From positions 186,001 to 250,000 of the forward strand of contig NZ_FOUS01000008.1 of NCBI RefSeq assembly GCF_900114915.1: DNA of 64,000 bases, written 5' to 3'. Under the pieces are notes generated by a model that was not told where the DNA came from, did no database searches, and saw only the letters and a list, made by a program, of their open reading frames with translations. This document shows, one piece after another, positions 58,808-64,000 of this stretch. Each line of letters opens with the position of its first letter. Within the stretch, counting starts at the first letter, position 1. This DNA comes from Bradyrhizobium sp. Rc3b. Lineage in GTDB: Bacteria; Pseudomonadota; Alphaproteobacteria; Rhizobiales; Xanthobacteraceae. The position numbers and the translations under genes are program-made.

Positions 58808-60178
58808 CTAGCCGACACCGAGCGCTTTCAACTTTCGATGCAGCGCCGACCGTTCCATGCCAACGAACTCGGCTGTGCGAGAAATATTTCCTGAAAAACG
58901 GCTGATCTGTGCAATCAAATAGTCGCGCTCGAACACCTCGCGCGCCTCGCGCAGCGGCAGGCCCATGATGTGCTCGCCATTGTTGCTGGTCGGCATCGCC
59001 GGCACCATGGAGCCGACGTCCTGCGGCAACATGTCGGCCGTGATGATGACCTCCGGTCCACCGGCGGCGAGAATCATGACTCTTTCAACGTTGTTGCGGA
59101 GCTGGCGCACATTGCCCGGCCAGACATGCGATTGCAGCACCGCCATCGCGTCCTGGCCGATCTGCCGCTTGGGCAGGCCGCTACCGGCCGAGATCTGCTC
59201 CATGAAATAGTCGATCAGTTCCGGGATGTCCTCGCGCCGCTCCGACAGCGCAGGCACGCGGATCGGCACCACCGAGAGGCGATGATAGAGGTCCTCGCGG
59301 AAATGGCCGGCCGCAATCTCCTCTTCGAGATTGCGCGCGGTCGAGGAGATGATGCGGACGTCGACCTGCACCTTGGCGGTGCCGCCGACGCGCTGGAACG
59401 ATTGCTCCACCAGCACCCGCAGGATCTTGTTCTGGGTCTCACGCGGCATGTCCGCGATCTCGTCGATGAACAGCGTGCCGCCATGGGCTTCCTCGAGCGC
59501 GCCGGGCTTGCGCGCCTGTTCGCCGTTGGACTGCTCCACGCCGAACAGCTCGTGCTCCATGCGCTCGGGCGTGATCGCGGCGGCGTTGATGACGACGAAG
59601 GGACCGTCGGCGCGGCCCGAGGCCGTATGCAACGTGCGCGCCGTCAATTCCTTGCCGGCGCCGGCGGGGCCGACGATCAGGATGCGGCTGTTGGCCTTGG
59701 CCGCGCGCTCGATGGTCTGGCGCAGCTGGTTCATGCTCGGCGAGCGGCCGACGAGCTGGCTTGCGCTCGGCGCCAGCTGCTTCAGCTCCTTGACCTCGCG
59801 CTTGAGCCGCGAGTTCTCCAGCGCCCTGGTTGCGACCAGGATCAGCCGGTCGGCCTTGAACGGCTTCTCGATGAAGTCGTAGGCGCCGCGCTTGATCGCG
59901 GCCACCGCGGTCTCGATGTTGCCGTGGCCGGAGATCATCACGACCGGCAGGTCGGCATTGTCCTTCTTGACCTGCTCCAGGAGCTGCAAGCCGTCGAGCT
60001 TGGAGCCCTGCAGCCAGATGTCGAGGAACACCAGATGCGGCCGCCGGTTGGCGATTTCAGCCAGTGCAGAGTCGCTGTCGCGCGCAGTCCGCGTGACAAA
60101 ACCCTCGTCCTCGAGAATGCCTGCGACGAGATCCCGAATATCGGCCTCATCATCGACAATCAGAATTTCACTTGCCAT
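58808..60178 (-). CDS. ntrX: NtrX response regulator
   Basis: 456 residues. Receiver domain with the phosphorylation site Asp53 (LDIWLQG), an AAA+ domain with VGPAGAGKEL as Walker A and LFIDEIADMP as Walker B, and a C-terminal Fis-type helix-turn-helix (GNISRTAEFVGMERSALHRKL). The GAFTGA loop needed for sigma54 activation is absent: the corresponding segment reads EQSNGEQARKPGALEE. It is partner to NtrY, 18 bp upstream. It is thought to regulate nitrogen and redox genes. Confidence 0.96.
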   Translation of the reverse strand: MASEILIVDDEADIRDLVAGILEDEGFVTRTARDSDSALAEIANRRPHLVFLDIWLQGSKLDGLQLLEQVKKDNADLPVVMISGHGNIETAVAAIKRGAYDFIEKPFKADRLILVATRALENSRLKREVKELKQLAPSASQLVGRSPSMNQLRQTIERAAKANSRILIVGPAGAGKELTARTLHTASGRADGPFVVINAAAITPERMEHELFGVEQSNGEQARKPGALEEAHGGTLFIDEIADMPRETQNKILRVLVEQSFQRVGGTAKVQVDVRIISSTARNLEEEIAAGHFREDLYHRLSVVPIRVPALSERREDIPELIDYFMEQISAGSGLPKRQIGQDAMAVLQSHVWPGNVRQLRNNVERVMILAAGGPEVIITADMLPQDVGSMVPAMPTSNNGEHIMGLPLREAREVFERDYLIAQISRFSGNISRTAEFVGMERSALHRKLKALGVG

Positions 60179-60196
60179 GGGTCGCGCCCTGTCTTG

Positions 60197-62593
60197 TCAG
60201 CTGCCTGTTGAGGCTTCGATTTTCGTTGAATCATTGGTCTTTTCAGCGGCCTCTTTGGTTTCGGCCGCCAGCTCTTTTGTTTCCTGCGCCGGGTCCTTGA
60301 CAGGAGCGCCGGCCTCTTCGCCGGTTGCGTCCTTGACCGCGGCCGCCGGGGCCTGCTCGGCTCCCTCGGACTTCGCCGGCTGGCCGGAGACTGCGAAGCG
60401 CATCCGCATCCAGGCGCCGCGCTGGCCCTCGCGGAAGTCGGAAGCATCCTTCAGCTCGATGCGCCCGCCATGGTCTTCCAGCACGCGGCCGACGATCGCA
60501 AGGCCAAGGCCGGTGCCTTTGGCACGCGTCGTGACATAGGGCTCGAGCAGCCGCGAGCGCGCGACCTTGGGTAGGCCGATGCCATTGTCGATGACGTCGA
60601 TCAGAACGTCCTCGCCCTCGCGCGACACGACCACGTCGATGCGGCCTTTGCCCAGCTCCTCCGGCGGGACCTGCTCGATCGCCTCGGTGGCGTTCTTGAC
60701 GATGTTGGTGACGGCCTGCGAGATCAGCCGCCGGTCGAACTGCGCGCGGAGCGGATCGTCTTTGAATTCGGCCTCGATATCGATCTCGGGATGGGCGACC
60801 TTCATCAGGAACACGGCCTGCCGCACGGTATCGGCGACGTCCTCGCCTTCCATCACCGGCTTCGGCATCCGCGCAAAGCGCGAGAACTCGTCGACCATGC
60901 GCCTGATGTCGTCGACCTGGCGCACGATGGTGTCGGTGCACTGCTCGAAGATCTGCTTGTCCTTGGCCTCGGTGATGCCCTTGCCGAACTTGCGGCGAAT
61001 TCGCTCGGCCGAAAGCTGGATCGGCGTCAGCGGATTCTTGATCTCATGCGCGATGCGGCGCGCCACGTCGCCCCAGGCCGAGGTACGCTGCGCCGAGACC
61101 AGCTCGGTGATGTCGTCGAGCGTGATGATGTAGCTGTCATGCGGCTGGTTCTTCTCGGCGCTGACGCGGACCGAGAGATTGCGCTCGGTGCCGTCGCGGG
61201 TGATCGTGATCTGGCCCTGCACCAGACGCTGGCTCCCTTCCCGCGCCGCCTTCATCATCTCGTCCAGCTCGGGCAGCACGTCGGAGAGCGGATGACCGAG
61301 CGTCTCCGCCTCGGAGTGCCCGATCAGCTTCTCGGCCGAGCGGTTCAAAATGCCGACGCTGCCGGAAGCATCGACGCCGATGATGCCGGCGCTTGCGGAG
61401 GACAGCACCGCTTCGATGAAGCGACGGCGGCTGTCGATCAGGTCGCTGGCGTTGACGAGCTCATCGCGCTGGCTGCGCAACTCCTGCGTCATCTTGTTGA
61501 AGGTCTCGCCTAACTGCGCGAGATCGCCTTCCGACTGGTGCACCGGCACCTGGACATGGAGGTCGCCGGTCGAGACCGTGTGGGCCGCGTTCATCAGCCG
61601 CCGGATCGGCGAGACCAGTGAATTGGCGAAGTTCAGGCCGATCAGCACCGAGGCCATCAGGATGGTCAGCGCGATCACGGCGAACATCAGCGCAAAGGCA
61701 ACCTGGATGCCGAGCCGGCGCGACTCGATCTGGGCGTATTCGGCGACGCTGACCTCGGTCTGCTTGAGCTGATTGACGACGTTCGGATCAAGCGGACGGG
61801 CGACATAGAGGAAGGTGTCGCTGAAGGCGCGCAGCCGGATCACCGCGGCCACGAAGCTCGCATCGGGAAGGACCGCGATCTCGGGCTCTGACTCGTTGAC
61901 GTTGCTGAGGAAGTCGGACGCGGGTGGCGAATAGGCGAGCCGCATGCCGGTGTCGGCGGATTCCAGGATGTTGGTGTTCTTGTCGATGATCATCGCGCCC
62001 GGCAGGTTGCGGGAACTGGCGCTGGCGCTCAGCATCTCCCGGAACGAGCGGCGATCCTGGTCGTAGAGCGGCCGGGCATGCGCGATGTCGTTGGCCATGC
62101 CGAGAATGTCGCCGCGGATCAGCTGCGCATGGTCCTGCATATAGGCCCGCGCGATCGTCAGCGAATTCTGGATCACCTCTTTGGTCGGGCCGGAGAACAG
62201 CCGGTCGAGGCCGCGTTCGATGGTGACGTTGGCGACGACGGCGACCAGCACCGCCGGCAGCACCGCCACGATCGAGAACAGGCTGACGATCTGGACATGG
62301 AGCCGCGCCGCCGCCCTGCCCCGCCGCCGCGCCAGAATCAGCTGCCAGAGCTCGCGGATGATGATCCCGACCAGCAACAGGATCGTGGCCGCGTTGGTCA
62401 GGTAGATCGAGCGGACCACCGCCGGCGTCGGCTCGATCGTGGTCAGGCCGGTCAGAACCAGGAAGGTCAGGAAGGCCGAGAGCAGCGCCAGCGCCACGGC
62501 AAAGGGCGCCAGCCAGCGCCGCGCCGACCAACGCCGGGGCTCTTCCGCTGGTGTCGTGTCAAAGTGTGCGGCCGAGGTGTCTGCGCTGGTCAT
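60197..62593 (-). CDS. ntrY: NtrY sensor histidine kinase
   Basis: 798 residues. The N-terminal region has about three membrane helices and a large periplasmic loop, then a fourth helix (about 295-318), HAMP (about 320-375), a PAS domain (about 390-480) and a kinase core with RRIAHEIKNPLTPIQL (phosphoacceptor His), FSRFARMPKP and the ATP-binding GIGLPKVAR and GTGLGLAIV. An acidic and Ala/Lys-rich tail of about 60 residues follows the kinase core. It phosphorylates NtrX. It is divergent from a CoA-transferase remnant, with a FixK-like box between them. Confidence 0.96.
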   Translation of the reverse strand: MTSADTSAAHFDTTPAEEPRRWSARRWLAPFAVALALLSAFLTFLVLTGLTTIEPTPAVVRSIYLTNAATILLLVGIIIRELWQLILARRRGRAAARLHVQIVSLFSIVAVLPAVLVAVVANVTIERGLDRLFSGPTKEVIQNSLTIARAYMQDHAQLIRGDILGMANDIAHARPLYDQDRRSFREMLSASASSRNLPGAMIIDKNTNILESADTGMRLAYSPPASDFLSNVNESEPEIAVLPDASFVAAVIRLRAFSDTFLYVARPLDPNVVNQLKQTEVSVAEYAQIESRRLGIQVAFALMFAVIALTILMASVLIGLNFANSLVSPIRRLMNAAHTVSTGDLHVQVPVHQSEGDLAQLGETFNKMTQELRSQRDELVNASDLIDSRRRFIEAVLSSASAGIIGVDASGSVGILNRSAEKLIGHSEAETLGHPLSDVLPELDEMMKAAREGSQRLVQGQITITRDGTERNLSVRVSAEKNQPHDSYIITLDDITELVSAQRTSAWGDVARRIAHEIKNPLTPIQLSAERIRRKFGKGITEAKDKQIFEQCTDTIVRQVDDIRRMVDEFSRFARMPKPVMEGEDVADTVRQAVFLMKVAHPEIDIEAEFKDDPLRAQFDRRLISQAVTNIVKNATEAIEQVPPEELGKGRIDVVVSREGEDVLIDVIDNGIGLPKVARSRLLEPYVTTRAKGTGLGLAIVGRVLEDHGGRIELKDASDFREGQRGAWMRMRFAVSGQPAKSEGAEQAPAAAVKDATGEEAGAPVKDPAQETKELAAETKEAAEKTNDSTKIEASTGS

Positions 62594-62769
62594 TCCGGCA
62601 ATGGTGGTGCTGAAAACGGGTCCGCGATGGGCGGATACTGATGTATTCGTACCACATTGTTGCCGAATTGCGACAATTCCGCGGCGCCCCCGCCGCGGCG
62701 GACCGGCGCATCCACAGCTCTGGCGCGGCGCGTGGCACCGGCATCGTCATTCGCGAACGAGGGCGAGCC

Positions 62770-62783
62770 TTGACGCAGATCAA
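62770..62783. promoter_or_regulatory. FNR/FixK2-type box between ntrY and the CoA-transferase remnant
   Basis: TTGACGCAGATCAA is a perfect TTGA-N6-TCAA palindrome. It is 44 bp (centre) from the CoA-transferase ATG at 62821, so a class II start would fall right at that codon. In the ntrY direction it is about 184 bp upstream, allowing a normal leader. The match is seen; the target gene is inferred. Confidence 0.5.
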
Positions 62784-62820
62784 GAGTGCGCGTGGCTCAT
62801 GCCCGACCGGAGTTCCACCC

Positions 62821-63464
62821 ATGAAGGCTGTGGCCGTTGAAGAAGCCGTTGCGATGATTCCCGCTGGCGCCAGCGTGATGGTCGGCGGCTTCATGGGTAT
62901 TGGAACACCGGAGCGCTTGCTCGATGAAATGGTCCGGCAGCAGAAGACCGGATTGTCGGCGATCTGCAACGATGCCGCACTGCCGGGCAAAGGCGTCGGC
63001 AAGTTGTTTGACGCATCGCTCGTGTCGCGTCTGACCGCGACGCATGTCGGGCTCAATCCCAAGGCCCAGCAGCAGATGCTGACGAACGAGATCAAGGTCG
63101 ATCTTGTGCCGTGCTCGGCGGCCTCCAAGTCGACGCGCAGGGCCGCCTCGCCAACTGGATGATCCCCGGCAAGATGGTGCCCGGCATGGGCGGGGCGATG
63201 GACCTCGTCAGCGGCGCCAGGCGCGTCATCGTCGCCATGCAGCATGCGGCCAGGGGCAAGTCGAAGATCGTCGCCCAATGCACCCTGCCCCTGACCTCGG
63301 CGCGGTCGGTCGATCTCGTCGTCACGGACATGGCCGTGATCGGCTTCTCCGGCGGCAGGGCGACGCTGCTGGAGACCGCGCCCGGGGGCAGTGTCGGCGA
63401 CGTCATGGCGCTCACGGAAGCCGAGCTGGCTCTTCCCGACAACGTCCCGGAAATGAACGTCTGA
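62821..63464 (+). pseudogene. AtoDA-type CoA-transferase scar (subunit A head joined to subunit B tail)
   Basis: From ATG 62821 the first 97 residues match the AtoD-type alpha subunit (MVGGFMGIGTPERLL, THVGLNPKAQQQM, EIKVDLVP), whose normal length is about 220. The frame then becomes nonsense and stops at 63162. A different frame from 63111 to 63464 is the last about 117 residues of an AtoA-type beta subunit (GGLQVDAQGRLANWMIPGKM, VPGMGGAMDLV). Roughly 0.65-0.7 kb has been lost. The beta-subunit catalytic Glu region is in the missing part, so no transferase can be made. Confidence 0.85.
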
Positions 63465-63477
63465 TCCGTCGGCGGCC

Positions 63478-64000
63478 TCAATCGATGATGTGATAGCCGC
63501 CGTCGATATAGAGCACGCCGCCCGTGATCAGCTTGGCGCCGTCGAGCGCGAGGAACGCGGTGGCGTTCCCGACATCGTCGATGCTGACGAGACTGCGCGC
63601 CGGCGCCTTCGACTGCGCCTTGTCCATGAGCTCATCGAACTCGGGAATCCCCGAAGCCGCGCGGGTGGCCAGCGGGCCCGGCGAGATCGCGTGCACGCGA
63701 ATGCCCTTCGGGCCGAGCTCCGCGGCGATATAGCGGACCGAGGCTTCCAGCGCGGCTTTCGCGACACCCATCACGTTGTAATTCTCCACCACCATCTGGC
63801 TGCCGTAATAGGTCATGGTGAAAAGCGTGCCGCCGTTCTTCATCAGCGGCTCGGCGAGATGAGCCATCCGCAAGAACGACCAGCATGAGACATCCATGGT
63901 CTTGAGGAAGCCGTCACGGCCGACGTCGACGACACGGCCGTGCAGCGCTTCCTTCGGCGAGAAGGCGATGGAATGAAGCATGAAATCGAGCTGCCCCCAT
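63478..64000 (-). CDS. fabI: enoyl-ACP reductase FabI, C-terminal part (runs off the right edge)
   Basis: The last about 174 residues of a short-chain dehydrogenase reading leftwards. Diagnostic stretches are HSIAFSPKEALHGRV, TYYGSQMVVENYNVMGVAK (Tyr-x6-Lys of FabI), AELGPKGIRVHAISPGPLAT and LITGGVLYIDGGYHIID. It reduces enoyl-ACP with NAD(P)H in the last step of fatty-acid elongation. The Rossmann N-terminus lies beyond the window. It is convergent with the CoA-transferase scar, 13 bp away. Confidence 0.93.
   Translation of the reverse strand, partial: WGQLDFMLHSIAFSPKEALHGRVVDVGRDGFLKTMDVSCWSFLRMAHLAEPLMKNGGTLFTMTYYGSQMVVENYNVMGVAKAALEASVRYIAAELGPKGIRVHAISPGPLATRAASGIPEFDELMDKAQSKAPARSLVSIDDVGNATAFLALDGAKLITGGVLYIDGGYHIID

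Noticed and set aside
62821..63162. A short functional CoA-transferase alpha subunit
   Set aside because: It lacks the second half of the fold, and the beta subunit has lost its catalytic half.

Overview
The window looks like a chromosomal segment of a Bradyrhizobium-type alphaproteobacterium (Rhizobiales, Nitrobacteraceae). It is GC-rich and densely coded. It carries a complete Tat-type nosRZDFYLX operon, the alphaproteobacterial ntrY-ntrX-hfq-hflX block with a convergent mazG, a TonB receptor plus PepSY membrane protein pair resembling the bradyrhizobial fegAB operon, and several dispersed intergenic palindromes of the kind common in Bradyrhizobium. No rRNA, CRISPR array, transposase, phage or plasmid gene is visible. 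There is one tRNA, tRNA-Ser(UGA). The genus is inferred from gene content and order, not from a database search.

Layout. 1-3.7 kb: a cluster of three alpha/beta-hydrolase genes, including an exported protein with two complete hydrolase domains, preceded by a perfect FNR/FixK2-type box. 3.7-6.2 kb: small hypothetical genes, tRNA-Ser, a DUF2786 protein and a coiled-coil protein. 6.2-9.2 kb: a phospholipase D-like/VTT membrane fusion translationally coupled to an EEP-family phosphatase/nuclease. 9.3-12 kb: small conserved proteins, an ATP-synthase inhibitor zeta-like protein, a YqhA-like membrane protein and three very short minus-strand ORFs. 12.3-21.1 kb: housekeeping genes, namely the rlpA lipoprotein, an epoxide-hydrolase-like gene, a D,D-carboxypeptidase, tmk, holB, metG, a TatD nuclease and a metallo-beta-lactamase-fold protein. 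21.2-28.8 kb: two convergent TRAP transport operons separated by a strong hairpin; the second includes a fused QM permease and an acyl-CoA ligase. 29.3-39.3 kb: a rubrerythrin-like protein divergent from nosRZDFYLX (nitrous oxide reduction). 39.3-44 kb: an iron-siderophore type operon. 44.2-48.6 kb: a copper amine oxidase, a serine hydrolase and a divergent AraC regulator. 48.6-50.4 kb: methionine-type ABC transporter metNI without metQ. 50.6-53 kb: a DASS-family anion transporter and an enoyl-CoA hydratase. 53.2-54.8 kb: a cobalt-type nitrile hydratase operon. 55-58.5 kb: queC, mazG, hflX, hfq. 58.8-62.6 kb: ntrX, ntrY. 62.8-63.5 kb: the scar of an atoDA-type CoA-transferase operon. The right edge holds most of a fabI-like gene.

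The best candidates for something unusual are four. First, a methionyl-tRNA synthetase carries a histone-H1-like tail of about 154 residues, with 40 lysines in its first 100 residues. Second, the PLD-VTT-EEP module looks like a membrane phospholipid synthesis or remodelling unit. Third, two perfect TTGA-N6-TCAA boxes lie outside the denitrification operon, one before the tandem hydrolase and one between ntrY and the CoA-transferase scar. Fourth, an internal deletion has joined atoD to atoA out of frame and removed the catalytic part. Several tiny, easily missed ORFs and repeat elements are also recorded.
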